NCBI GenBank assembly: GCA_028717805.1
Contig: JAQUNC010000026.1
Coordinates: 1 to 33,747 of the forward strand
Source of the DNA: Atribacterota bacterium
GTDB taxonomy: Bacteria > Atribacterota > Phoenicimicrobiia > Phoenicimicrobiales > Stramentimicrobiaceae
DNA length: 33,747 bases
Reading direction: 5' to 3'
Shown here: piece by piece, positions 26,268-33,747 of the stretch
How the letters are laid out: every line of letters begins with the position of its first letter
Position numbering within the stretch: the stretch's first letter is position 1
Made by a program: the position numbers and the translations under genes
The notes under the pieces: generated by a model
Seen by the model: only the letters and a program-made list of their open reading frames with translations
Told to the model about the DNA's origin: nothing
The model's database searches: none

Positions 26268-26295
26268 TTGTTTTTTTTCTGGCATATGTTATAAT
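26268..26295 (+). promoter_or_regulatory. promoter for the RpiR-type regulator
   Basis: TTGTTT (26268-26273), 16 bases, and TATAAT (26290-26295) preceded by TGT, an extended -10. Predicted start about 26302. It lies in a 309-base gap after fchA whose upstream part (26072-26260) shows nothing further. Confidence 0.6.
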
Positions 26296-26317
26296 ATTTA
26301 TAATGATGATGGATAAA

Positions 26318-26353
26318 TTGCATCATTTTTATAAAATGCAACAATAATTGCAT
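26318..26353 (+). promoter_or_regulatory. candidate operator: three TTGCAT half-sites
   Basis: TTGCAT (26318-26323) faces ATGCAA (26336-26341), and a second TTGCAT follows at 26348-26353. The sites lie just downstream of the predicted transcript start of the rpiR-like gene. Repeated half-sites placed there suggest a roadblock-type autoregulatory operator; binding by this regulator is inferred. Confidence 0.5.
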
Positions 26354-26380
26354 ATTATTTAGGAAGATTTAATTCAAATT

Positions 26381-27241
26381 ATGGCTAAACCATCCTCTTT
26401 GCAAGACAAGATTGAAAAGGTGCTTTCCCAGATGAGTGAAAGCCAGAGGAAGACTGCTTATTACTTACTAGAAAACTATGATAAAGCTGCCTTTTTAACT
26501 GCTGCCAAGATGGGCAAAGAAGTAGGTGTTAGTGAATCAACCATTGTCCGTTTTGCCAGTTTATTGGGGTATAATGGATTTCCGGAACTGCAAGAATCTC
26601 TTCAAAATATGGTTAAAAGACAGTTAACAACAGTTAACCAGTTGAAGAGTTCTATCAATAAAGTGTATAAGGGCAAGAACGTATTATATCAGATTTTGCA
26701 GTCTGATATAGATAATTTAGAAAAGACTATGAATGAGATTTCGGCCCATTCTTTTGAAAAAATAATATCTTATATTTTAAATGCAGATGTAATTTATATT
26801 GTTGGATTGAGAACCGCTACTTCAGTATCTTTGTTTTTTTATCAAGCTTTAAGTCTTTTCCTAAGCAATGTCAGGAGTATTACCTCCTTTGGTATGGAAG
26901 ATTTATTTGAGCGGATTGCCGATATAAATAATAAGGATCTGTTGATTGCTATCAGTTTTCCTCGTTACACCAGAAGAACGGTGGAAATACTGGATCTAGC
27001 TATTAAAAAAGGTGCTAAAACAGCTGCTATAACCGATAATATTATTTCACCTATTGCCCAGAAGTCAGATATTGCGCTAATAGCAAGAAGCAATCTCAAT
27101 TCTTTTGTTAACTCCTTTACTGCTCCTTTAAGTGTTATAAATGCTATTGTTACAGCAGTAAGTATAAAAAAAGGAAAGCAAACCTTCGAAAAATTATCTA
27201 AACTGGAAGAAATATGGGATGAATATAACATTTTTTATTAG
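26381..27241 (+). CDS. MurR/RpiR family transcriptional regulator
   Basis: The 286-aa protein has an N-terminal helix-turn-helix of the HTH_6 type (about 1-77, with VSESTIVRFASLLGYNGFPEL). The C-terminal SIS sugar-isomerase domain (about 110-250) includes VIYIVGLRTATSVSLFFY and ITDNIISPIAQKSDIAL. SIS domains normally bind phosphosugars, but some members sense other small molecules, so the ligand cannot be predicted. It is followed by the KamA-family gene after 136 bases and preceded by its own promoter and operator-like repeats. Either itself or the neighbouring amino-acid genes may be its targets. The SD AGGAAG is rather far (14 bases) from the ATG. Confidence 0.92.
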   Translation: MAKPSSLQDKIEKVLSQMSESQRKTAYYLLENYDKAAFLTAAKMGKEVGVSESTIVRFASLLGYNGFPELQESLQNMVKRQLTTVNQLKSSINKVYKGKNVLYQILQSDIDNLEKTMNEISAHSFEKIISYILNADVIYIVGLRTATSVSLFFYQALSLFLSNVRSITSFGMEDLFERIADINNKDLLIAISFPRYTRRTVEILDLAIKKGAKTAAITDNIISPIAQKSDIALIARSNLNSFVNSFTAPLSVINAIVTAVSIKKGKQTFEKLSKLEEIWDEYNIFY

Positions 27242-27377
27242 TTTTAAATGGTAGTTCCATTTAATAATAAAAAACAATATTTTGCCAGTGAAGATTTATA
27301 AATAAAATTGTTTTTATAATAGAGATTAAGCCACATTATGTTATTTGCCCATTTTGGCCTAAGAAAGGAGTATTATT

Positions 27378-29213
27378 ATGAAGACTAAAGAAAAGCTGAA
27401 GGAAAAATTATGGTATATTCTACCCGAGATATATGATATTTTAACTGCCAGCCAGGATCTGGAGGAAGCCAGGAAAAAACTTTTTAATTTCTGTAAGGAC
27501 TTAGAATGGACTTATCGTGAGGGATTAAGGCCACTTCATAAATTAGATTTTGGAATTACCTTAGAAGCAATTAAGGTATTTACCAATCTAATATCAAAAC
27601 GCAATGAAAAGATAGCAGGATTCAGTACTCTGCAGTATCTATGGGAGCAAGTGCAAAATGAGCTTGAAGGGCATCGAGAACCATCAGAGTCTTTTTTAGA
27701 AGAATGCCGCCACCTCTTTTTAGCTATGTCTGGAAAATCAAATATAGCTCGCGGTTGGTTAGGTCCTGTTCTAGAAAAAGAAGGTATTAAAATGATTGAC
27801 TTTCAGAAGCTTAAAGGAAGGGAAGCCGGTAAAGCACGATCAAATTACCTAGACCAACTCTATAATAAAGTAGATGAATATATTAACCGTTATCCCTCCG
27901 GTTTAGACAATAAATTAATCAGAGAACGACAGCAGAATGTCCATAAAATTAGAGATTTCTTCTCGGCAAGCGAAGAGGACTGGTATGACTATCAATGGCA
28001 GATTAAGCATATCTTTAAAGATAAAGAGGGATTGGAACAATTAAAACAGCTGGTTCCTATGACCCAGGAGGACATCAAGGCTATAGAGCTTGCCTTAGGT
28101 CAAGGTATTCCCTTTGGTATCACTCCCTATTATCTGTCACTCTTTGACTTCTCCCGTGCCGATCGGAAACATGATTATCAAGTACGTTCCCAGGTAATTC
28201 CACCCATGCATTATGTGCAATTGATGGGAGAACATCGTCAGGAAAGGAATTATTATTTTGACTTCATGGGAGAGCATGATACCTCTCCGGAAGAACTTAT
28301 TACCAGACGCTATCCCATGATCTCCATACTAAAACCTTATGATACCTGTCCCCAGATCTGTGTTTATTGTCAGCGTAACTGGGAAATTACCGGACCCATG
28401 TTGCCAGAAGGAATGCCCACCAAAGAAAAGATTGACCAGGCCATTTCCTGGTTTTCGGATCATCCATCCATGCGTGACGTACTGATTACCGGAGGAGATC
28501 CTTTAGCTTTAGATGATGAACTTATTAAGTACATAATGGATAGATTGTGTTCCTTCAAACATGTGGTTAATATTCGCTGGGGAAGTCGTATCTTTGTCAC
28601 CTTACCCTATCGTGTCACACATAAGTTAGCTGAATTACTATCGAAATATGTAGAACCAGGCAAACGTAATGTTGCTATGGTAACTCACATTGAAAGTGCT
28701 GCGGAGATAACTCCTGATTTATCGGAAGCGGTAAGAAAGATAAGGAATAAGGGTATTTATATCTATAATCAATTGGTTTATACTCTGGAGAACAGTCGCC
28801 GTTTCCAGAATGCCTCTACCCGTATTGCCATGAAGAAGGCAGGGGTTGATCCGTACTACACTTTCTATCCTAAGGGTAAGATTGAACATAAGGATTATCT
28901 AATTCCCGTAGCACGTCTCTGGCAGGAGCGCAAGGAAGAAGCTCGCCTCTTACCTGGAATTTTCCGTACTGATGAGCCGGTATTTAATGTACCTCGTCTG
29001 GGGAAAAATCATATTAGAGCCTGGCAGGATCGAGAATTAATAGCTTTAACTCCTGAAGGACAGAGAGTCTATCTCTGGCACCCGTGGGAAAAAGGGATTG
29101 CGCCAGTGGAACCCTATCTATACCGGGATATCTCTATCTATGAATATTTACAGGAATTACAGGACAGGGGAGAAGATATTAAGGAATACAGTTCTATTTG
29201 GTATTATTACTAA
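27378..29213 (+). CDS. KamA-family radical SAM aminomutase, long form
   Basis: A 611-aa protein, about 200 residues longer than lysine 2,3-aminomutase. The N-terminal 240 residues are helical and unrecognised. The radical SAM core has the [4Fe-4S] motif C324, C328, C331 (CPQICVYC), TGGDPL (371-376) and a region with THIESAAEIT. A likely PLP lysine, Lys543, lies in NVPRLGKNHI. By eye, the two aspartates that bind lysine's side chain in the Clostridium enzyme are replaced by Pro/Lys (YPKGK, 497-501) and Asn537. That resembles glutamate 2,3-aminomutase. The gene uses CGT/CGC arginine codons far more than its AGA-rich neighbours, hinting at transfer. AAGGAG precedes the ATG. The substrate is not proven. 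Confidence 0.87.
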   Translation: MKTKEKLKEKLWYILPEIYDILTASQDLEEARKKLFNFCKDLEWTYREGLRPLHKLDFGITLEAIKVFTNLISKRNEKIAGFSTLQYLWEQVQNELEGHREPSESFLEECRHLFLAMSGKSNIARGWLGPVLEKEGIKMIDFQKLKGREAGKARSNYLDQLYNKVDEYINRYPSGLDNKLIRERQQNVHKIRDFFSASEEDWYDYQWQIKHIFKDKEGLEQLKQLVPMTQEDIKAIELALGQGIPFGITPYYLSLFDFSRADRKHDYQVRSQVIPPMHYVQLMGEHRQERNYYFDFMGEHDTSPEELITRRYPMISILKPYDTCPQICVYCQRNWEITGPMLPEGMPTKEKIDQAISWFSDHPSMRDVLITGGDPLALDDELIKYIMDRLCSFKHVVNIRWGSRIFVTLPYRVTHKLAELLSKYVEPGKRNVAMVTHIESAAEITPDLSEAVRKIRNKGIYIYNQLVYTLENSRRFQNASTRIAMKKAGVDPYYTFYPKGKIEHKDYLIPVARLWQERKEEARLLPGIFRTDEPVFNVPRLGKNHIRAWQDRELIALTPEGQRVYLWHPWEKGIAPVEPYLYRDISIYEYLQELQDRGEDIKEYSSIWYYY

Positions 29214-29356
29214 TAATTGTTCTGAAATATTAAAATACTTCTAAGTACGAGCACTGAATTTCTTTAGGTTAGAAAAAGAGGGGGTGGTCAGATATTAAGA
29301 GAAAAAAAGAACAACATTTTTCTTATTAATTTAATTAAAAAAAGAAGGAGGAGAAG

Positions 29357-30310
29357 ATGAGAAAACTGGGATGTTTTTTATTAACAATATTTCTTTTATT
29401 ACTAGTATTTAATGGAATTGGTTCAGCAACTGAGTTTTTAACCTTTGGTACCGGTAGTCCAGGAGGAGTTTACTATCTTTTGGGAGGAGCAATGGCGGAT
29501 TTCTGGACCAGATTACTTGATGTTGATGTTACAGCAGAGTCTACCGCGGCTTCGGTTGAGAATTGCCGGCTAACTGGAAGCAATGAAGTTCAACTTGGTA
29601 TGGCGATGAGCGATGTAGCTTTTAAGGCTTATCATGGACAGGTGCAATTCGAGAATGACAAACAACCTATATTAGCATTGTTTTCTATGTATCCAGCTCT
29701 TCAGCATTTCATTAGCATTGATCCAGAAATTAAATCGGTTAGTGATTTAAAAGGCAAGAAAGTTTCTGTGGATGCTCCTGGAAGTGGATGTGAAACAATG
29801 GCCAGATTAATTATAGAAGCTGCCGGTTTGTCTTATGATGACATGCAAGTAAGTTATTATTCCCAACCAGAAGCAGCTCAAGCCATGAAGGACATGAATA
29901 TTGATGCCCTTTTCTATAATTTTGCCTATCCTGGGGCATCAGTTCAAGAAATAACTGCAGTTCGGGATGTCTATTTTGTGCCTATAGATGATGATATTAT
30001 AGAGAAATTATCGGCTGAATACGGTTATTATATGAGAGGAGCCTTTCCTCCTGGAGTTTATAAAGGACAGGATATGGAAGTTCCTTCAATCCAGGTAGGT
30101 AATGATGTAGTTGTTAATGCGAACATTGATGATGAAATTGCATATCAATTGACAAAAGCATTGTTTGAAAATGCTGAAGACTTGCATGATGTGCACCCTG
30201 CAGCTCATCAGTTTGTAGCGGAAAATGGTGTAAAAACGTCTATTCCTCTCCATCCCGGTGCTGCCAGATACTTTGAAGAGATAGGTTTGGGAGAATTTGT
30301 ACGTAAATAA
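29357..30310 (+). CDS. TAXI family TRAP transporter solute-binding protein
   Basis: An exported 317-aa receptor of a sodium-coupled TRAP transporter. The signal peptide spans residues 1-24, with cleavage likely after GSA. The mature start TEFLTFGTGSPGGVYYLLGG has the TAXI hallmark, and SDLKGKKVSVDAPGSGCE is the central lobe motif. It lacks a lipobox. A TAXI receptor from Thermus thermophilus was crystallised with glutamate or glutamine; the ligand here is unknown. The SD AAGGAGGAG is strong. A hairpin terminator starts 10 bases after the stop. The DUF1850 and permease genes follow as the rest of the system. Confidence 0.94.
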   Translation: MRKLGCFLLTIFLLLLVFNGIGSATEFLTFGTGSPGGVYYLLGGAMADFWTRLLDVDVTAESTAASVENCRLTGSNEVQLGMAMSDVAFKAYHGQVQFENDKQPILALFSMYPALQHFISIDPEIKSVSDLKGKKVSVDAPGSGCETMARLIIEAAGLSYDDMQVSYYSQPEAAQAMKDMNIDALFYNFAYPGASVQEITAVRDVYFVPIDDDIIEKLSAEYGYYMRGAFPPGVYKGQDMEVPSIQVGNDVVVNANIDDEIAYQLTKALFENAEDLHDVHPAAHQFVAENGVKTSIPLHPGAARYFEEIGLGEFVRK

Positions 30311-30319
30311 GCATGATAA

Positions 30320-30361
30320 AAGAGTCAGGGAAAAAGTGATTTTCCTGACTCTTCTTTTTTT
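30320..30361 (+). terminator. intrinsic terminator/attenuator after the TAXI receptor gene
   Basis: A perfect 10-bp stem, AAGAGTCAGG (30320-30329) and CCTGACTCTT (30344-30353), can extend by an A-run/T-run, and is followed by T7 (30355-30361). It lies inside the 5' end of the next gene, so only readthrough transcripts would reach the DUF1850 and permease genes. This fits the common need for more binding protein than permease. Confidence 0.8.
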
Positions 30362-30830
30362 ATTTCTTTTATGCTTTTTATGGGTAAGCATAATAATACA
30401 TGCCAGCCCTCAGGGGGTACATTATTTTCTAAAGATTATCAAAAGGGATAATCAGGTATCTTTGTTATCAATAGAAGTATGTTATGATGAAATTTTTTAC
30501 CTTGTATTTACCAATTCCCGAGATTTGAATCCAATTATTGACGTATTTCAGGTAGGAGAAAAGGGCTATTTTTATCTTCTAGAGGAAAGGTATCCCTGGT
30601 ATGGAGTAGGTCAGGAATATCATCAATCAAAAGATATCTTTTTTGAAGATGGTATGGTAGTTGTTAGATTAAATAAAGAGATGAAAATATTACCGTTAAG
30701 AGTTGCCTATACTGTAGAACAGATATTAAAAGTAAATAATAAGCAATACTGGCTTAATAGTTTAGCAAAAAGCGGAGAAGCCATTGATTTGTTAGTTGAA
30801 GTAAAAGGAGGTCAGGGAAATAGTGAATAA
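30336..30830 (+). CDS. DUF1850 family TRAP-associated membrane protein
   Basis: A small protein of TRAP-TAXI operons with no known biochemical role. With GTG 30336 (AGGG five bases upstream) it has 164 aa: a hydrophobic N-terminal anchor (about 1-22), then a beta-rich extracytoplasmic domain. An in-frame TTG at 30297 would overlap the receptor gene. The DUF1850 core is recognisable (YDEIFYLVFTNSRDLNPIID, then a YPWYGVGQEY segment), but the usual His-Ser pair reads Asn-Ser. Both candidate starts are in or before the terminator hairpin, so this N-terminus is uncertain. The stop overlaps the permease start by 8 bases. Confidence 0.8.
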   Translation: MIFLTLLFLFLLCFLWVSIIIHASPQGVHYFLKIIKRDNQVSLLSIEVCYDEIFYLVFTNSRDLNPIIDVFQVGEKGYFYLLEERYPWYGVGQEYHQSKDIFFEDGMVVVRLNKEMKILPLRVAYTVEQILKVNNKQYWLNSLAKSGEAIDLLVEVKGGQGNSE

Positions 30831-32817
30831 AAGTGGAGCAGATAAACAACAGGAAAAGGAAAATTCATTATCCAAACAACCACTCAGTGAAAACGATAAA
30901 ATTACCAAAGAGCTGGAAGAATTTGAATTTAAGGCAAAAAGAACCCTGGAGGGATATTGGTTTATACCTATTTTAATAGCTTCTGTGGGTTTATTTCTCT
31001 TTCATATGTATACAGGATGGTTTGGTGCTTATTTTAGTTTAATTCAACGGTCTATACATTTTATGTTAATTCTAATTATTAGCTTTTCTTTATTTGCTCG
31101 GACAGAAAAGATTAGAAGGGATATAATTCAGTGGTACGATTTTATTTTTATCGGTTTGGCTATAATTCTCTGTTTTTATATTTTAACCAATATTCATGAA
31201 TTAGTATGGAGAGCTGGCAATCCTAATCGAGTTGACGTTATTCTGGGAGTAGTTCTTATTCTAATTACTTTAGAAGCAACCAGAAGGGCAGTGGGGAAAC
31301 CATTAATGTTTGTAGCCATTTTTTTTCTACTTTATGCTCTGGCATTGGGACCCTATATGCCTGGTAGATTTGCACATGGTACGTTTTCTCTCAGGAGGGT
31401 AGCTTATTACCTGTATCTAACGGATGCTGGAATATTTGGAACACCTTTAGGTGTATCGGCTAACTTTGTCTATCTTTTTATCCTTTTTGGCTCCATTTTA
31501 AATAAAACCGGTGCTGGCCAATTTTTTATTGATTTTGCCACAGCGGTAACCGGTTATACCAGGGGAGGACCTGCTAAAGCTGCCGTGGTATCCAGTGGTA
31601 TGATGGGAACTATTTCTGGTAGTTCTACTGCTAACACGGTTACTACTGGAAGTTTTACCATTCCTTTAATGAAAAGTGTAGGTTATAGTTCTATCTTTGC
31701 TGGAGCGGTTGAACCGGTTGCTTCAACAGGTGGACAGATTATGCCTCCCATCATGGGTGCAGCTGCCTTCATTATGGCTGAATTTTTAGGAGTCCCTTAT
31801 ATCGAAGTAGCTAAAGCGGCCATATTGCCTGCCTTTTTCTACTACCTGGCTCTTTTTATGGCAGTTGATTTCAGGGCAGCCAGAATTGGACTGGTTGGTC
31901 TTAAAAGGGAACAATTGCCTAATTTAGTGAAAACTTTAAAAATAGGATGGATTTTATTAGCTCCCATCTTTGCCCTAATTTATCTATTAATAAATGGTTA
32001 TTCACCACAAAAATCTGTGGTATCCAGTATAGCTATTTTAATAGTTATCAGTATGTTCAATGCCAGGACAAGGTTAACTCCCAAGAAATTAGTGGAAGCA
32101 TTGGTTGATGCGGGAATGGCAGCAACTACAGTAGCGGTTGCTTGTGCAGCTGCTGGAATTATTGTAGGAATTACTACTATGTCTGGATTAGGCTTGAAAT
32201 TTACCGGTATCGTTTTTAATTTATCAAGAGGTATTTTACCCATTGCCCTATTTTTAGCTTCAATATCATCACTGGTTTTAGGAATGGGAGTACCTACCAC
32301 TGCTAATTATGTTATTATGGCTACCTTAATTGCTCCAGCATTAATAAGACTCATGGTAGCTAATTCTCCATTGATTCTTCCTCATTTATTTGTTTTTTAC
32401 TATGGAATTCTGGCCGATATTACGCCACCAGTTATGCTGGCAGTCTTTGCAGGTGCAGCTATTGCCAGGGCACCTTCTTTGAAGGTTGGAGTAGAAGCGA
32501 TGAAATTAGCAATACCTGGATATATATTACCTTTTATGTTTATCTATCACCCTGAGATAATTGCCTGGAATTTTATGCCAGATTTGAATTTAGCCCGGTT
32601 AGTCTATGGTATTGTCATGGCTTTAACTATGTCACTTGGTTTTGCAGGTGCAACACAGGGATACTTTTTAAGAAAGACTTCCCAATTAGAAAGAATACTT
32701 CTTTTTGTAGGGTCATTTTTGGTAATACCAGCACAGTTATATCTTAATATATTAGGAGTTGGTATCATTATATTAGTGTTAACATTACAAATTATGATTA
32801 AACCAAAGAATTTGTAA
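30823..32817 (+). CDS. TRAP transporter permease, fused 4TM/12TM subunits (TAXI type)
   Basis: This 664-aa protein joins the small (DctQ-like) and large (DctM-like) TRAP subunits in one chain, as usual for TAXI systems. After a charged cytoplasmic N-terminus (about 45 residues) come four helices, then twelve. Conserved large-subunit motifs are GTISGSSTANTVTTGSFTIP, PVASTGGQIMPPIMGAAAF and MGVPTTANYVIMA. It should move the receptor's ligand with sodium. The GTG start lies in the DUF1850 end, with AGGAGG 9 bases upstream, so translation is coupled. The gap after it holds a promoter and operator for the next regulator gene. Confidence 0.95.
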   Translation: MNKSGADKQQEKENSLSKQPLSENDKITKELEEFEFKAKRTLEGYWFIPILIASVGLFLFHMYTGWFGAYFSLIQRSIHFMLILIISFSLFARTEKIRRDIIQWYDFIFIGLAIILCFYILTNIHELVWRAGNPNRVDVILGVVLILITLEATRRAVGKPLMFVAIFFLLYALALGPYMPGRFAHGTFSLRRVAYYLYLTDAGIFGTPLGVSANFVYLFILFGSILNKTGAGQFFIDFATAVTGYTRGGPAKAAVVSSGMMGTISGSSTANTVTTGSFTIPLMKSVGYSSIFAGAVEPVASTGGQIMPPIMGAAAFIMAEFLGVPYIEVAKAAILPAFFYYLALFMAVDFRAARIGLVGLKREQLPNLVKTLKIGWILLAPIFALIYLLINGYSPQKSVVSSIAILIVISMFNARTRLTPKKLVEALVDAGMAATTVAVACAAAGIIVGITTMSGLGLKFTGIVFNLSRGILPIALFLASISSLVLGMGVPTTANYVIMATLIAPALIRLMVANSPLILPHLFVFYYGILADITPPVMLAVFAGAAIARAPSLKVGVEAMKLAIPGYILPFMFIYHPEIIAWNFMPDLNLARLVYGIVMALTMSLGFAGATQGYFLRKTSQLERILLFVGSFLVIPAQLYLNILGVGIIILVLTLQIMIKPKNL

Positions 32818-32835
32818 TTTTATAAAAATTTTAAA

Positions 32836-32863
32836 TTGACAAATAAAAGAGATATGGTATTCT
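32836..32863 (+). promoter_or_regulatory. promoter of the GntR-family gene
   Basis: TTGACA (32836-32841), 16 bases, TATTCT (32858-32863) preceded by TGG, an extended -10. Predicted start about 32870, inside the palindrome that follows. Confidence 0.65.
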
Positions 32864-32865
32864 AT

Positions 32866-32882
32866 TAATGGTTAATCCATTA
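32866..32882 (+). promoter_or_regulatory. candidate GntR autoregulatory operator
   Basis: TAATGG, five bases, CCATTA: a perfect 6-bp-arm palindrome over the predicted transcript start. Two ATTAGTC copies (32879-32885, 32887-32893) follow and overlap it. The placement suggests repression of the gene at 32917; binding is inferred. Confidence 0.5.
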
Positions 32883-32916
32883 GTCAATTAGTCCAATTTA
32901 CAAGGTTTTTAATACA

Positions 32917-33747
32917 ATGGAAATCGAAATCAACAGAAACAGCAGAATACCATTATATCTTCAAATTAAAGAACAGCTCAAAGAGCTTATCCAGAATGGT
33001 CAAATGAAAAAAGATTCCCAATTACCTACCGAAAGATACCTTTCCCTTAAACTTAAAGTTAGCCGTAATACTGTTAGCATGGCATATAAAGAGCTTATTC
33101 AAGAGAAAATTATTTCTTCCATTCCCGGTAAGGGTACTTTTGTCATTACTGAACCAGAGCAAGGAATTTATTCATATAATAATATAAATAAATCACCGGT
33201 AATCAAGAATGTTGATTTGGCTATTCATAAGGCTTTAGAGTTAAATATTCAATTTGAAGATTTTATGCGTTTAGTCAGTCATCGATTCAAAGAAAAGAGA
33301 AATCTTTTTAGTAATGTACATATAGCTTTTATTGAATGTAACCAAGAACAATTACTTTACTTCTCCCAAAGATTGGAATTAGGTACAGGTATTCATATTA
33401 CTCCTATTTTAATAGATGAAATGTATAATCAAAAAGATTATTTCCTGGAAAAAATGAAGTCAGTTGATTTGGTAGTAACAACTTTTTTTCATCTCCAGGA
33501 AGTGCAAGATTATTTAAAGCACGAGAACAAGAAAATTATTGCCATAGCATTAGATCCACAAATTGAAACCATGGTTAAAATTGCCCGCAGTACTTCCTCA
33601 GATATGAATATTGGTTTAGTTTGTTTAACAAGTAAATTTGCCGAAAGAGTTGTAAAATCTATTAATAATGCAGGTATAAAATTCAAAAAAATAATATTCA
33701 CCACAACTCGGAAGGCAGATGAATTAAAAGAATTGATTAATAACAGT
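32917..33747 (+). CDS. GntR family transcriptional regulator, 3' end outside window
   Basis: The 277 codons present are open to the window edge. The N-terminal winged helix (about 1-75) is typical of GntR/YtrA-like proteins: RIPLYLQIKEQLKELIQNGQ, LPTERYLSLKLKVSRNTV and a wing ending IPGKGTFV. The C-terminal part (about 110 on) shows alternating strands and helices, such as NVHIAFIECNQEQLLYF and VDLVVTTFFHL, like a small-molecule-binding alpha/beta domain; the ligand is unknown. The SD is weak (AAGG 11 bases before ATG 32917). It has its own promoter and palindrome and may control the adjacent TRAP genes or whatever lies beyond the window. Confidence 0.9.
   Translation, partial: MEIEINRNSRIPLYLQIKEQLKELIQNGQMKKDSQLPTERYLSLKLKVSRNTVSMAYKELIQEKIISSIPGKGTFVITEPEQGIYSYNNINKSPVIKNVDLAIHKALELNIQFEDFMRLVSHRFKEKRNLFSNVHIAFIECNQEQLLYFSQRLELGTGIHITPILIDEMYNQKDYFLEKMKSVDLVVTTFFHLQEVQDYLKHENKKIIAIALDPQIETMVKIARSTSSDMNIGLVCLTSKFAERVVKSINNAGIKFKKIIFTTTRKADELKELINNS

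Noticed and set aside
1-33747. CRISPR arrays, insertion sequences, tRNA genes or phage genes
   Set aside because: I saw no spaced repeats, transposase-like proteins, tRNA-like cloverleaf sequences or phage functions.

Overview
The window is a low-GC bacterial chromosome segment of about 34 kb. Every gene that can be supported is on the + strand. It opens inside a 5S rRNA and ends inside a GntR-type regulator gene. The gene order yebC-ruvC-ruvA-ruvB-DUF2905-spoIID-queA-tgt-yajC-secD-secF-apt-relA-dtd, a long-form hibernation factor hpf after comFC, strong purine-rich Shine-Dalgarno (SD) sites and some TTG/GTG starts suggest an anaerobic, Firmicutes-like lineage. The TAXI-TRAP transporter, S-adenosylhomocysteine hydrolase and long KamA-family radical SAM enzyme would also fit Atribacterota or Halanaerobiales-like bacteria. 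This placement is an inference from gene content; no marker was compared.

Layout. 1-8490: 5S rRNA, nadE, then a housekeeping block for translation, Holliday-junction processing (ruvCAB), cell wall (SpoIID), queuosine tRNA modification (queA, tgt) and yajC. 8490-11701: terminator, consensus promoter, long leader, secD, secF, apt. 11702-16792: a 496-base gap with a possible gene remnant, then relA (apparently starting at AUA), dtd, an MBL-fold hydrolase and ahcY. 16837-19299: comFC, a structured RNA of about 217 nt best explained as the raiA-motif RNA, hpf and an unrecognised 222-aa gene. 19400-21428: a folded leader, an unlisted 28-codon membrane-peptide gene, an HD-GYP gene and a DUF5317 gene. 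21450-25179: secA and prfB, the latter with the classic +1 programmed frameshift. 25448-33747: an accessory metabolic region with a folate cyclodeaminase-like protein, an RpiR regulator, a KamA-family enzyme, a complete TAXI-TRAP system and a GntR regulator.

How the parts work together. SecA, SecD, SecF and YajC are the Sec motor and its accessory membrane complex. RelA, Hpf and the raiA-motif RNA candidate all belong to starvation or ribosome-hibernation physiology. In the last third, the KamA-family enzyme lacks the two aspartates that lysine 2,3-aminomutase uses to hold lysine. It has Lys and Asn nearby, as reported for glutamate 2,3-aminomutase. It sits beside a TAXI-TRAP transporter, a family with a known glutamate/glutamine-binding member. 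A glutamate-uptake and beta-glutamate (osmolyte) module is therefore a reasonable but unproven reading.

Most worth a second look: the folded leader, mini-gene and alternative hairpins ahead of the HD-GYP gene (19402-19614); the comFC-hpf RNA (17609-17825); the AUA start of relA (12198); the terminator overlapping the start of the DUF1850 gene (30320-30361); and the changed substrate pocket of the KamA-family enzyme.
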